The notes under the pieces were generated by a model. It was not told the origin of the DNA. It worked only from the letters and a program-made list of their open reading frames with translations, and made no database searches. A stretch of DNA of 64,000 nt. Source: Megalonaias nervosa (taxonomy: Eukaryota; Mollusca; Bivalvia; Unionida; Unionidae). Below are positions 39,991-52,256 of the stretch, piece by piece. Both the position numbers and the translations under genes were made by a program. The DNA lies in assembly GCA_016617855.1 (NCBI GenBank), contig JAECUM010009266.1, forward strand, positions 1 through 64,000, given 5' to 3'. Numbering within the stretch: position 1 is the first letter of the stretch; every line of letters starts with the position of its first letter.

Positions 39991-42332
39991 CATTACAACA
40001 TTATACAATCTGTTTTCGTGTGTAAGCATTAAATCAAGCCACATACACTAATTGTCGTTGTAAAAGTTGTCAACAGTTACATTGCTAATACTTTCGTGGT
40101 ATTCAAAGAAAACAAAAATCATGGTTTCTGCAAACGGTTGCCTCGTTTAAAACCCTGATAATACAAAATCTCTGCCTAATCTTCTTTAGTCAACAACTTT
40201 ATCAATGTTCCCTCGAAGCCCCAGAGTGTGAATTGCTTCGAAATTGTCTTGGTTTCTAGGTCACTGATCTATGTTGTTAATATATACCTATACATTTCAT
40301 TCCGAAGAATGAGCTAGAATTTTACCGTTACATCCCAAAAGTAAGGAACTAGGTTGAAACAACTTTTTCCTCAAGGTTTCCGGGTTACAACTGAACAAGC
40401 TTGAATATCAATGCAGTAGCCTCACTTAACGTACAAATGGAAATTAACAGCGTTCTCTATAAACAAAATCTGTATCATTAGGTCACAACCATTTGTCCAA
40501 TGCCGCTGTAAATAACTTCCAAAATAATGCGGTCATTCCATGCCACTTCACCGTCAGAACCTCTCACAATGCCCCGTTAGCTACGGTTCAAACGTCATTA
40601 GTTTGGCCTCGAATAGAAGCTTTCCTAATTATTCAGCTGTTGAAATCTTTCGTGATGCAAATTTTGACAACTGCACGAACCATATACACTACATTCATAA
40701 AGCTGATATTCACGCGCATGTCATCTGCTGTAAAAATGAAATTCTGGGTATGAAGGGCATGAAATTCATATCAAAAAGATTGCAATATTATCAATGCATT
40801 TTTTCATGTGACGTTTGGGATTGTATTCATTTATCTGAAAATTGATAGTTATATAACAAAAGTCGTTATTAGCATAATTTGATCTTTATTCCTAGATCAA
40901 GTCTTCTTGTCAGCATCAAAAATACGCAATGATCCCGATTTGCTGATGCTGACAACTCGACGTGATCTAGCAAACAAGAATGCATTACGATGACTTAAAG
41001 TCAAATGGTATTTCAAACTTTCTTCTCACACTTTTAATTGTACAGTAGCTGCCTCAGATTGTAAACTTTTAAATTTAAAAAATCTGACACTTAACCTGGT
41101 TCTCTTAATATTAAATCTGTACTGAAAAAAAATATTTGCTTAGTGTTCGTTGAATTTCTAAGTTTAGCTATAATTCTTCTGTAGGTGCATTTTGTTTTCT
41201 TTTGGGATCCATCTTGATCAGTTAATATGAATTGAGAGGAGCCTTCTGCAAATGTTAGACCGTGAGCCTTTGATGAAGTGTATACTTCAACAGTACTTAT
41301 TTTTGCCGCTGACATTTATGTAGCGTTATAGGCTGTGTTTTAGTACCCCATTAATGGAGCTCCAAGGCCAGGCTGCTCTATATGTGCAGACCACTTATAA
41401 TTTAATGGTGGTTTGCATTGCAAGCCATTGTATTTAAGAGTTTTAACATCACGCTTGATTAACTCCTTTTTTTGATTTTCCAATCCAAGTATGAAAAGGT
41501 TGTTGTCTTCAAGATAGTATATATGCGATCCGTTTACAGTGAAAATATTAGATTAATATTCTTTTTGAACTTGAACAAATAACCAGCATATTTCTGTGTG
41601 TAAGTCTTTTTTTTCTTCTGTTGGCATATCAACCTGCTAATTATTTTCTGTCCAACATGAATGAAGCACATCTTAACGGTGCGTAGATAAATCCATAACT
41701 GTGTCTTTTCAGATTATGCTTTAACATCAATTTCAGATTTTCGTACTCACCTTAGAGGACATTTTTATGACTGCATGAATTTTGTCAATGGTTTCGTCAC
41801 CTTGATTTTAAACATAGACATAACGGTAGCTGTGTTGCATGGTATATGCAAAACAGATTCGCTCAAACTTTTTGTCTGCGCTAGAGTCTGCTTCAAAGAC
41901 CTACTGCATATAAAAATATTTTGGAATGCTCCGCTTACTAATAAATAACATAAATTTAACAACGCACTTGCCGTTAATGACTACGTTTTGCTGAAACTTT
42001 GGCAAAAAGCCAGCGTTTCAAGCACTTGAAGTATTCTGTTACATTTTAATTACGTTCTGCAAGCGTTATGTTGTCATGTTCCTTCATTTAAGCTGTCAAA
42101 ACCGATTTATTCTTTTCTTGAATGAGATGTGTCATGCCTTTTTATGTGTTGACACCAGAATGAGTAAAATAACACCTGGTTTATTGCCACTTACTGCCGT
42201 GCTTATCATGTTGTGCAGTCAGTTTCTTCTTATTAACGCTAGATCTTATTGACCATGGTGCATATGCTTATACTTAGCAACTGTAACCAGCAATAGCAAC
42301 AACATAACAACATAGCAACTAGCAACAACCCT

Positions 42333-42388
42333 TATATATATATATATATACTCTTTCAACATAACTATATATATATATATATATATAT
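42333..42388 (+). repeat. (TA)n microsatellite, two blocks
   Basis: TA runs at 42,333-42,350 and 42,366-42,388 are separated by CTCTTTCAACATAAC. Confidence 0.9.
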
Positions 42389-42548
42389 CACAGGTAACTA
42401 TTCATGTAACTATTCATGTAAGAACTAATCCAGCTGATGTTATTCCGATTGCTACCTGAAATTCATGTCATGCTATGCTTCTTAATATTGATCTCATACC
42501 AGATAATTCTTTCAATATGTCCGATGCTTATCAAATACCACCTATGTG

Positions 42549-42553
<5 letters not shown>

Positions 42554-42609
<56 letters not shown>
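42554..42609 (+). repeat. (GA)n microsatellite
   Basis: About 28 GA dinucleotides without interruption. Confidence 0.95.
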
Positions 42610-42613
<4 letters not shown>

Positions 42614-43548
42614 AACGATCGATACCAGATGTAAAGTGTCATATTCAATATGGCTTACTTCCTCATCGAGGAGATTTTAGGAGTTTTTGGTTGGTCTGTT
42701 TTCCTTCATGGTAATTAATTACTCCTGTAACTGCAACTACTTTGAATATTGCGGTTCAACTCATAATCGTATTAACAACGTATCAGCTAGTACGAATATA
42801 TTTACCAAGCATTATTTCCCTTTCGTATACATTCCTTAAAATTAATATAATTGCAACTATCAAATCAGTGCTCAGAGATTGTTCGAATTTGAATGAAACC
42901 TTCATGTAAAGTAGTTAATTCCACATGAAGTCATGGAATCTCCATCAGTTTTTAAACTCTTTAAGTTGTCGATGATAATGAATTTGTTAATTATTGATGT
43001 CACTGTGTAGATTGAAAGATCCGACAATGCTAGTTTTAGCAGCTCTAGCAGTAACATGGATTTCTCGTGTAGTTCTGTTTTGCTCATTTAATAAATTCTG
43101 TCACACTTAATTCATTCATATGTTAGCTTTGTTAATGTGATTTGCAGGACATAGGCAATGTGTTGTACTGGTAATTTTATTTTTCTAAAATCTATATTCC
43201 ATGATTTAGATTTAAGAAATAGAATTGAAATTGCTTTCCAAGTGCAAATGTATTAATCACCTTGTTTATTGTGTTTCACATTTACATTAACTCTCTATTG
43301 AATTTGCACTTTTATCTGGCAGTAGTCTTCGAATCTATTTGTGTTTTAGCATTAATAGTTTTGTACGTTGTCTCTTTTATTTACTATGTGATGTAATTTA
43401 TTACTTTGCTAGGACACAGTAGTCGTCTTATAAGGCTTTTCATGTTTACCATTGTTGTTGTTGTTTAACTGTGATATTATTGGACATAATGTCCTTTTAC
43501 TTCTGGTTCTGAGATCAATACAGTCATGCAGGACATGCATGTTTTAAC

Positions 43549-44496
43549 TGTTATGACCATGTAGTTTAATTACATGTGTGTTAAAATTTGAATTCTTTCT
43601 ATTTCATTTTTATATCATTAAATATAATTTTTATTGTGATGATGATTATGTTCGCAGGGTCTGACATTTTGATAGAAACATCGTGTTTATTTAGAATGGA
43701 AATGTGACTCGCGTGAGCACGATTTTTGCATGTCGATTCAAGTAAACAGTCGGCAATAGCTATGTAAATGATTGGTTGTGACCACGGTCATTTCTAATAA
43801 TACTTGTTGACATTCTATACTGCGGTGGCGAGATTTCCAAATCGCCATGTGTTCTTCGTGCGTGTACATGGAATGACGTTTTAGTTCGCTTTAAATACTC
43901 AGGTACCTGCGAAATAGTCTAGAGTCATATTTTAACACCTTAGAGAGTCACATTTTAACATCTTATAGAGTTTCTAATACCTTGAGAAAAAGGTATTCTT
44001 TTGTGCTGGAAAGAGTTGTTCGTTCGTACATCTGTAGAACGACTGTAGAACGACATGTGTTTTGTTATTGATGATAGCTGCACTTCATCCACCTTTAAAT
44101 AATAATTATTTTCCTTGGAGAACTATACATAACTGGCTTTGGACAAAGACATTTAGTGAAATTAATTCTAAATTGGAACAGACAGTACAAATTGTGATTG
44201 ACAGTGAAAATTCTGGACACATGTGTAAAACCTTCGTCTGCCGTCATCATCCGCCATCTTGGAACGGAATTGAGATTCAGACTACTTCAATTAGAACTGC
44301 TTATTTACAGGACTTATGTGTTTTTCACAATTTTAGGACAAATTTTTGGATTTTCTTTGCAAATCGTAAGTCCTATTTCATATTTTCACCTTTTCACCGT
44401 GTTTTCTAGGGAAATAAATTATTTTTGTTAAAATTTACAAAGCTTGTTGTCTTCGCTCTTTTCTTTATGTTACTTTAAACAAGCTGATACGTAACG
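43549..44496 (+). repeat. 5' LTR
   Basis: It starts TGTTATGACC and ends GATACGTAACG. Inside are a TTTAAATAC box (about 43,890) and an AATAAA signal (about 44,412). ORFs within it are not coding. Confidence 0.93.
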
Positions 44497-44506
44497 TAAA
44501 GAAAAT

Positions 44507-44524
44507 TGGGGGCTCGTCCGGGAT
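44507..44524 (+). promoter_or_regulatory. Primer-binding site, tRNA-Pro type
   Basis: TGGGGGCTCGTCCGGGAT lies 10 nt after the LTR. It equals the tRNA-Pro primer-binding site well known from murine leukaemia virus. Confidence 0.85.
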
Positions 44525-44742
44525 ATATGAAATTGGATGATATGTGAAATTGGCTGATATATGAATTTGGCTGATTTCTGAATTTAGCTAAAAATTGAAA
44601 TTTAAATTCCTCTAGTTCAAATTCCAGGTTATATTTCACATTTAACTTGAAATCTTAGTGAAAACAACAGGCTTTCATTCACAATATCAACAAAAGTAGA
44701 GAATGTTTTAATTTTACCCAGGAATGTTTGAACCTTTTTGAA

Positions 44743-46367
44743 AATGGAAGTCCAGCTTAAAGAGTTGGAATTAGAGATAACACAGGTTCAATATCAGATA
44801 GAAAAGATGCAAATGGATAAGGAAGAAAGAGAGAAAGATAAACAAAGGCAAGAAAGAACAAATTGAGTTACAATTTAAAGAAAGAAGGGAAGAAATGCTA
44901 AGGCAATTTGAAGAAAGAGAGAAAGAAAGACAAATGGAATTTCAAATTAAAATGAAAGAATTAGAGCTGGCAAAAGGAAAACACTCTACTACTTTTGATG
45001 TTTATGGAAATACCAAGTTAGTACCCCTTTTCCTGGAAGAAGAAATAGACAGATATTTTCCTCATTTTGAAAAAGTCGCTGAAAGTTTGAAATGGCCAAG
45101 GGAGTATTGGACTCTATTACTGCAATATGTACTACCTGGTAGAGCTCGAGATATCTATATATCCCTGTCAGTACAGCAAAGTTCTGACTATGATTTGGTT
45201 AAGGAATGCATTTTGAGGGGTTATGAGTTAGGCCCTGAGGCTTATCGACAAAAATTCAGGTTTTCTAGAAAACCAACTGACCAGACTTATGCTGAATTTG
45301 CTAGAGGAAAAGCAAAACAGTTTGATGTGTGGTGCTCTTCTAGTAAGTTCAATAAAGACTACGAAAGTGTCAGGCAACTCATATTACTTGAAGAGCTCAA
45401 GAAATGTGTCCATAGTGACATTAGGATGTATCTTGAAGATCGTGAGGTCAAAACATTGGAGAATGCCGTTATTGCTGCTGATAAATATTCCTTAATTCAT
45501 AAAGTTCCTGCTGTAAACGGATCTTTCACTCGGCAGTCTACTGATAGAAAGGTGTTTCAATCAAATACGACTCCTAGTAAAACTCAATCTGGCACAAATT
45601 CTAAAAATCAAGCCTCTGACAGACTTGATTCAAAATCCTTGTCTATTCATCCGTGTACCTATTGCAAGAAAAAAGGACATGTCATTTCTGATTGCTTCAA
45701 ATTGAAATATAGGCATCAGAATCAAGATAGACCTATCCCAATTGCTCTTATTTCTACGAGGTCATGGTCATGTATTGAAAACAATACATTTATTGGGTTT
45801 GAAAACCCCCAGTCTGATTGTGTTATGGAGAATTTTGAACAATTCATGTTGAAGCGTTCTATATCACTCTTAGGTGATTTAACCAAAATCCCTATTAAAA
45901 TTTTAAGGGATACAGGAGCTTCTCAGAGTCTTTTAGTTTCAGGTATTTTGCCTTCTTCTGAGAAGAACTGTTCCAATGAGAGTGTTCTCATTCAGGGAGT
46001 AGAGTGCGGCTTTGTTAATGTTCCTCTCCATTCCGTAAATTTGTCATCAGACTTAGTTTCAGGACCTGTGACAGTCGGTGTAGTGTCTACTTTACCCGTT
46101 GAGGGCATTCATTTGTTGCTAGGCAATGACTTAGCTGGAGACAAGGTTGTGGTTAATCCACTTGTAACTGACAAGCCTTTTTTGGATCAGAAAGTTGATC
46201 CTGTTGAAAAAGAAATCCCTGATTTATATTCAGCTTGTTCAGTTACCAGAGCTTTGGCAAAGAAAGCTCTTGAGAATGATTTTGATAAAAAATGTATTCC
46301 TTTAGTTGACACATGTATTGGTCAGGCTTTTGATGAGGTCACTTTCACTTCTAATTTGGATCAGTGA
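44743..46367 (+). pseudogene. gag: Gag (SCAN-like capsid, zinc knuckle) and aspartic protease, one early frameshift
   Basis: An ATG at 44,743 opens a Lys/Glu-rich coiled coil that changes frame near 44,863 into the 490-codon open frame 44,895-46,367. The capsid region contains FRFSRKPTDQTYAEFARG and LILLEELKKCVHSDIRMYLE, resembling the SCAN domain, which is thought to descend from Gmr1-type Gag. The knuckle CTYCKKKGHVISDC lies near residue 254. The protease shows RDTGASQSLL and LLLGNDLAGD. The single stop-free frame after 44,895 suggests recent activity of the gag-PR part. Confidence 0.88.
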
Positions 46368-46394
46368 AAAGGTATTGATCATAGTGATCCTCTT

Positions 46395-47138
46395 TTGAAT
46401 ATTCATTCTCCTTTTTCTGATCAGGGTGACAAACGACAATCACTTGTCGTCGAACAGGATAAAGATCCTGAGATCTCCTGTTTGTTTCAGCGGGCCGTTA
46501 GTGAAACTAAAGCTACAGTACCTGTCTGTTACTTCATTAAAAATGGAGTTCTTATGAGAAAATGGAGACCTCCCGAGGTACCTGCTAGTGACGAATGGTC
46601 AGTAAAATATCAGATTGTGGTTCCGAAACCTTACAGACAGGAAATACTTTGTTTGGCCCATACAACTCCTCTGGCTGGTCATTTAGGGATAAATAAAACG
46701 TATCACAAGATCTTGACTCACTTCTATTAGCCAAAAATCAAAAGTGATGTGTGTAAGTTTTGTAGATCTTGTCATACTTGTCAAATTGTAGGAAAACCAA
46801 ATCAAAAGATATCTAAAGCTCATCTGCAACCAATTCCTGCATTTGACGAACCATTCAGTAGAATTATGGTAGATTGTGTTCGTCCCTTACCAAAGACCAA
46901 GTCAGGTAACCAAAATGTGTTGACCATCAAGTGTGCGTCAACAAGTTTTCCAGAGGTAATTCCTTTGAGGAATTTTGCACAATTTGGCCTTCTCAAATTT
47001 GTTCAATCTGGTCAAAGGTCAAATTTCAAGTCTGGTATGTTCCAGCTTCTTATGCTTGAATTTGGCATTCAGCAGTTCAAGTCAAAAGTGAAACTATGGT
47101 TTCACCAAACTTTACTTGAGAGAATTTTTGAGTCCTGA
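46395..47138 (+). pseudogene. Integrase (upstream of RT), decayed
   Basis: An HHCC zinc-binding N-terminus is visible (HLGINKTYHKIL, then CRSCHTCQIVGKP after a stop at 46,730). The core has the first Asp in RIMVDCVRPLPK, but the expected second Asp position reads LTIKCASTSFPEVIPL. The later block reads SGQRSNF where a DxGSNF-type motif is expected, and the Glu block is unrecognisable. At least two catalytic residues are gone, and the gene stops at 47,138 without a usual C-terminus. Confidence 0.8.
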
Positions 47139-47479
47139 AATGGAGTCCTTTCTCTCTTGCTCATTCTTCAGAATTTTTTTCAATTAAGATTTTATGGCCC
47201 TTACAAAGTAAAGAAGAAAATGAATGAGTTAAATTATATTATTAGTACTCTGGTCTAAGTAAATTAATGGAGTACTACCATATTGAAAGAGATAGACAGG
47301 TAAATCATGTAATTAATTAAGTTGTACCTGTGCCACAAACTGAGGATTTGAGTAAAGGAATTCAGTTGGATTCTACTGATCTTGGAACAACAAATCTTCG
47401 GAATTAGGAAGTTATGAAAAATCTAAACCAGAAACTTTCTCATTTATAAAAACAAGGAAAAAGTGAACTTAAACAACTA

Positions 47480-48817
47480 TTGTCTGAATATGAGCACTTG
47501 TTTCCAGACGTACCTACAAGGACAAACAAAATTTTTCACGACGTTGAAATAGTAGATTCAAAACCCATGAAACAACACCCATACAGGATGAACCCTCTCA
47601 AACAGGGACACCTGAAAAAGGAGATTCAGTATTTACTGGAAAATGATTTTATAGAGTCCAGTAAGAGTGATTGGAGTTCACCGTGCATTCTTGTTCCGAA
47701 ACCGGATAAAACTTTCCGAATGTGTACGGATTATAGGAAGGTGAACAGTGTGACAAAAACCGATTCATTTCCATTGCCAAGAATCGACGACTGTAGCGAC
47801 AAAATTGGAAATGCCAAATACGTCACTAAATTCGACCTTCTGCAAGGATTTTGGCAAATTCCACTAACGGAAAGAGCAAAAGAAATTTCGCCATTTGTGA
47901 CTCCAGATGGACTCTACCAGTATAAAGTAATGCCATTTGGGATGAAGGGTTCTCCAAGTATTTTTCAACGCCTTATGAATATGATTACTTCTGGTCTAGA
48001 CAATTGTGATGCGTATATTGAGGATGTCATCATCTACATCAACACCTGGAAAGAACATTTAGCCACGATTCGGAAGTTCTTCGACAGACTCACTGAAGCA
48101 AATTTGACTATTAATTTATCTAAAAGTGAGTTCTGCCGTGCTTGTGTTACTTTTCTAGGAGATATTGTGGGACATGGTCAAGTTAAACCTGTAGATGCTA
48201 AGGTCAAGGCTATTTTTAAATTTTCTGTGCCTGTCAGTAAAAAACAGCTGATGCGATTTTTGGGTATGGCTGGGTACTATCGCAAATTTTGTTCTAATTT
48301 TTCTGATATTGTTGAACCTCTGACAAACTTGTTGAGAAAGAAAAACAAGTTTCTTTGGACTGAGAAATGTCAAGAGGCTTTCGATAGATTAAAGGCCATA
48401 CTTAAAAGTACACCAGTTTTGACAACTCCAGATTTTAGTCAACCATTCAAACTATCTGTGGATGCAAGTGATGTTGGGGTTGGAGCAGTTTTGATTCAAG
48501 ATGACAAAAATGGTGTAGAACATCCAGTGTGTTATGTCTCTAAGAAATTAAATAAACACCAAAGAAACTACTCAACAATCGAGAAGGAATGCTTGGCTTT
48601 AATACTGGCATTACAGCATTTTGAAGTTTACATCAGCTCAGCTCCTTCTCCGGTTGTTGTGTTTAGTGATCACAACCCCCTTACTTTCATCAACAGGATG
48701 AAAAATAAAAATCAAAAACTATTAAGGTGGAGTTTATTCTTGCAAGAGTACAATCTTGACATCAGGCACATCAAAGGAAAAGGCAATTTGATTGCAGATG
48801 CACTTTCCCGTGTATAG
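47480..48817 (+). CDS. pol: Reverse transcriptase-RNase H, Ty3/gypsy type, intact ORF with altered active site
   Basis: The 445-codon ORF carries the RT blocks CTDYRKVNSVTKTDSFPLPR, KFDLLQGFWQIPL and YKVMPFGMKGSPSIFQRLMN. The catalytic YxDD box reads YIED, an Asp-to-Glu change at a catalytic position. RNase H follows, with LSVDASDVGVGAVL, TIEKECLALILAL and FSDHNPLTF, and an ALSRV end just before the 3' LTR. No integrase follows. The upstream frame (47,140-47,480) is interrupted, so this ORF is probably the remnant of a longer polyprotein. Confidence 0.93.
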   Translation: MSEYEHLFPDVPTRTNKIFHDVEIVDSKPMKQHPYRMNPLKQGHLKKEIQYLLENDFIESSKSDWSSPCILVPKPDKTFRMCTDYRKVNSVTKTDSFPLPRIDDCSDKIGNAKYVTKFDLLQGFWQIPLTERAKEISPFVTPDGLYQYKVMPFGMKGSPSIFQRLMNMITSGLDNCDAYIEDVIIYINTWKEHLATIRKFFDRLTEANLTINLSKSEFCRACVTFLGDIVGHGQVKPVDAKVKAIFKFSVPVSKKQLMRFLGMAGYYRKFCSNFSDIVEPLTNLLRKKNKFLWTEKCQEAFDRLKAILKSTPVLTTPDFSQPFKLSVDASDVGVGAVLIQDDKNGVEHPVCYVSKKLNKHQRNYSTIEKECLALILALQHFEVYISSAPSPVVVFSDHNPLTFINRMKNKNQKLLRWSLFLQEYNLDIRHIKGKGNLIADALSRV

Positions 48818-48954
48818 AAATGTCATTTTCATATACACCTTTGTATAATTCATGAGAGTTCTTATGTAATTTTTTTTACCCCCTGTATAATTTACATCTG
48901 GTAAAAAAGAAAGCTTTATTACTTACATCTTTCTATTTTCTTTATGGTGGAAAG

Positions 48955-49902
48955 TGTTACGACCATGTAGTTTAATTACATGTGTGTTAAAATTTGAATT
49001 CTTTCTATTTCATTTTTATATCATTAAATATAATTTTTATTGTGATGATGATTATGTTCGCAGGGTCTGACATTTTGATAGAAACATCGTGTTTATTTAG
49101 AATGGAAATGTGACTCGCGTGAGCACGATTTTTGCATGTCGATTCAAGTAAACAGTCGGCAATAGCTATGTAAATGATTGGTTGTGACCACGGTCATTTC
49201 TAATAATACTTGTTGACATTCTATACTGCGGTGGCGAGATTTCCAAATCACCATGTGTTCTTCGTGAATGTACATGGAATGACGTTTTAGTTCGCTTTAA
49301 ATACTCAGGTACCTGCGCAATAGTCTAGAGTCATATTTTAACACCTTAGAGAGTCACATTTTAACATCTTATAGAGTTTCTAATACCTTGAGAAAAAGGT
49401 ATTCTTTTGTGCTGGAAAGAGTTGTTCGTTCGTACATCTGTAGAACGACTGTAGAACGACATGTGTTTTGTTATTGATGATAGCTGCACTTCATCTACCT
49501 TTAAATAATAATTATTTTCCTTGGAGAACTATACATAACTGGCTTTGGACAAAGACATTTAGTGAAATTAATTCTAAATTGGAACAGACAGTACAAATTG
49601 TGATTGACAGTGAAAATTCTGGACACTTGTGTAAAACCTTCGTCTGACGTCATCATCCGCCATCTTGAAACGGAATTGAGATTCAGACTACTTCAATTAG
49701 AACTGTTTATTTACAGGACTTATGTGTTTTTCACAATTTTAGGACAAATTTTTGGATTTTCTTTGCAAATCGTAAGTCCTATTTCATATTTTCACCTTTT
49801 CACCGTGTTTTCTAGGGAAATAAATTATTTTTGTTAAAATTTACAAAGCTTGTTGTCTTCGCTCTTTTCTTTATGTTACTTTAAACGAGCTGATACGTAA
49901 CA
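48955..49902 (+). repeat. 3' LTR
   Basis: Starts TGTTACGACC after a purine stretch (GGTGGAAAG), ends GATACGTAACA and is followed by the target duplication TAAC. Confidence 0.93.
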
Positions 49903-50020
49903 TAACGTTTTCAGTTTTTAACGCCGTATTTTCCACCTTTGAAGATTTCTAGAAACTTGGCACCGTTTAAACTTTCAACGTTGTCATAAGTCTTGATAGA
50001 GCTATATATATGCATTCGAC

Positions 50021-50336
50021 CGCTCCGGTGGCCTAGTGGTTGGAGCGTCCGCCTCGGATGCGGGAGGTCGTGGGTTCGATCCCCGGCCTAATCATACCAA
50101 AGACTTACAAAAATGATACTAACAGCTGCCTCGCTTGGCGCTCAGCATTAAGAGGTTAGTGTTAGGACTGGTCGGTCTGGTGTCAGGATAATGTGACTGG
50201 GTGGGACATCATGCTACATGTCTGTGGCATGATGCCCCAGTGCTAGACAGCACTATAAACTGCCACACTGCAGACATCGTAGCGATATGACTGAAAAATT
50301 GTTAAAAAGCTACGTTAAAAATCCAAATCACAGCAC
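50021..50336 (+). mobile_element. tRNA-headed SINE, full length, with 17-bp target duplication
   Basis: The head shows A-box-like GTGGCCTAGTGGTTGGAGCG and B-box GGTTCGATCC. The body contains GGATAATGTGACTGGGTGGG and the 3' end AAAAATCCAAATCA. ATATATATGCATTCGAC occurs at 50,004-50,020 and 50,337-50,353. It resembles molluscan SINEs with a conserved central domain (V-SINE or MetaSINE type); the exact family is not certain. Confidence 0.93.
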
Positions 50337-50353
50337 ATATATATGCATTCGAC

Positions 50354-51786
50354 ATTTATTGTAACGGAATGTTTTCCATAGGCTCACAACTGTTGAAACT
50401 TAAACCTGTCCCGTCCCAATTGCATATTTGTTTTTTCCCTTCATTCCTGTCATCACGAAATTCTTCAAACTCGTCAATGTCATCTAGTTTGTCCTAAAGA
50501 GATTGCTCTTATTCATAAAGCCAGATCTCAGGATTCTTCTCCTTCATGTCGGTACGTTTGCAAACTACCGGGTAGCCTGTAAGCGCCTCCGTGATTTTGA
50601 AGTATACGCTTGCAAACATTTTTATAAATTAAAGATTCTGACTCTTTCTTCAATATTTTATTTAGTAGTTTCAGTAACAAAATAGACTGATCCATATTTT
50701 TGTTCTGCTTGTTTTCCCTTAGTGGATACAAATGGAGGCATAATTATTCATGAGTAAAGTGTGCTAAATTAACTGTGGTAAAATGTTAACTATTTTTTGG
50801 TTGCATTATAAGTTAAATACTTCCACATGCTAGACTTTACGTGTTAGGTGCAATTTATCACTACAGACGCTTTTTCGTCTGAGGAGGTTGAACAACACTT
50901 ATTGTTTGCCTTTTCCAGCAACTCATTAAATTTCCTATATTTCCTCATCAAACTGTATTGGCTTAAAATGATTTGTTCCTATGAAGCTTTCTATGAAAGT
51001 ATTGTGTATGTCGTCTTCCTTTTGAATTTGTCTAGCCTAGGCGTATTTTGAGAAGACATCTGTACTTGTATCCATTGGTGCAGTTTTCGTATGATTTCAT
51101 GTCAGCAAAGTCTGCCTGCCACGCATCTTGTACATAAATTATAGAGACATTTATGTTTCGATTTTATCGCTTGCATGAAAAGCGCGTAGGTTTGTTGGTT
51201 GGTTAACGATTCTTTTAATTAGTGTTTCGTTGTCTTCTTGTTCTGTTTAATATTCAACCAAATTTGAATGATATTTGTTTAGTAAATTGTACTTCTAGAT
51301 CGTAAATAAAACGTCTTTAATTATGCTGCTCATTATTAGCCATTTTAAACGGTATAAAACTTGAGGACGACAATCTACAACGAAAAATGTATGAATAATC
51401 TCAGAGTTCGATCAGATTTTGCCATTCCTATATCTGAAATGAAGAGAGCTAGTATATATGCTTAAATCATCACGTGCTGTTTTAATAGAATATTGTTTTC
51501 CAGTGATTCTATTTGTGTCTTTCGAATCTTTGTAGATCGATACTGTAAAGATTCCAAAATCTTGTAATTGTCCTATGAATTTAGGCGAAGAGCATTTCAT
51601 GCATTTATTTGCTACCTGACACTGGAACTATTTCAAATATGCAACTAAAGTTATTTCCATGCTATATGTGCACTGGCGCCCACATACCTTTTTCGGGGGT
51701 ACGGGGAAACCATGCAGTGGTCAACTTACAAGTTTTAGGCATGTAGGACAAATATGTTTAGAGATGAAATCCTAGGATGGGGGCAT
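50354..51786. other. Non-coding DNA
   Basis: AT-rich sequence without a convincing gene or repeat. Confidence 0.6.
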
Positions 51787-51795
51787 TATGTGCGG

Positions 51796-52247
51796 TAGGA
51801 CGATAAATCAGCCCCTCGCCCTTGATGATATTGATTTTCGGGTTAGCTGGTATCAATTATTCATTGAAAGCTGCAATTATCTATTGCCAAATTTGGCTGC
51901 ACTCATTTGTGTACATTTTATAAACTTACCGGTATTTCTTGTAGCTGTGGAGCTACAGTCAGATGAAAGGTTTTTTTCATGATATGTGCATCATAATTCC
52001 GGTGCAAATTCTATGTTTGTTGACTTGTAAATCCACGTGGAATAGCACAACCATCTGTCCTGTGGCTATTTTGAACTTCGCGTTGGATATGGCTGTTACC
52101 AATTACCAGTATGTGTCTAAAGTGGACTTGAGTTTGTTCCGGAATGATTTGCATGCTGCACAATTGCACATTTTGAACAGATAACATCAGACCCACATAT
52201 CGTCCGTCAGTATCAACACAGATTGGTGGGGCTGATTTATCGGACTA
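51796..52247. mobile_element. MITE, 452 bp, with 9-bp target duplication
   Basis: The ends are inverted repeats: TAGGACGATAAATCAGCCCC at the left and, on the other strand from the right end, TAGTCCGATAAATCAGCCCC. TATGTGCGG flanks the element directly on both sides (51,787-51,795 and 52,248-52,256). No transposase is present. A 9-bp duplication would fit a Mutator-like family, which is only a suggestion. Confidence 0.8.
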
Positions 52248-52256
52248 TATGTGCGG

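Larger units (their letters stand above)
38120..40010 (+). repeat. Direct repeat, right copy (older Polinton polymerase fragment, GT/GA tract, SINE)
   Basis: Sibling of 15,800-17,757 in the same orientation, immediately outside copy B. Confidence 0.75.
40020..43548. other. Non-coding DNA
   Basis: No ORF here has a recognisable domain or is longer than about 100 codons. The stretch holds AT microsatellites (42,333-42,388) and a GA microsatellite (42,554-42,609). Confidence 0.7.
43549..49902 (+). mobile_element. LTR retrotransposon, Ty3/gypsy-related with copia-like pol order (Gmr1-like)
   Basis: Two 948-bp LTRs, a 4-bp target duplication TAAC (43,545-43,548 and 49,903-49,906) and a primer-binding site enclose gag, protease, integrase, reverse transcriptase and RNase H, in that order. 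The RT/RNase H are Ty3/gypsy-type, but the integrase precedes them, as in the Gmr1 group. I counted about a dozen differences between the LTRs (roughly 1%), so the insertion is fairly young. The pol frames are broken. Confidence 0.92.

Noticed and set aside
44062..44409. ORFs in the LTRs (44,062-44,431 and 49,604-49,837)
   Set aside because: They lie wholly within the LTRs, are non-identical between them in reading, and show no domain.
50021..50095. tRNA-gene-like sequence
   Set aside because: A-box and B-box-like elements belong to the SINE head; the body follows directly and a target duplication brackets the unit.
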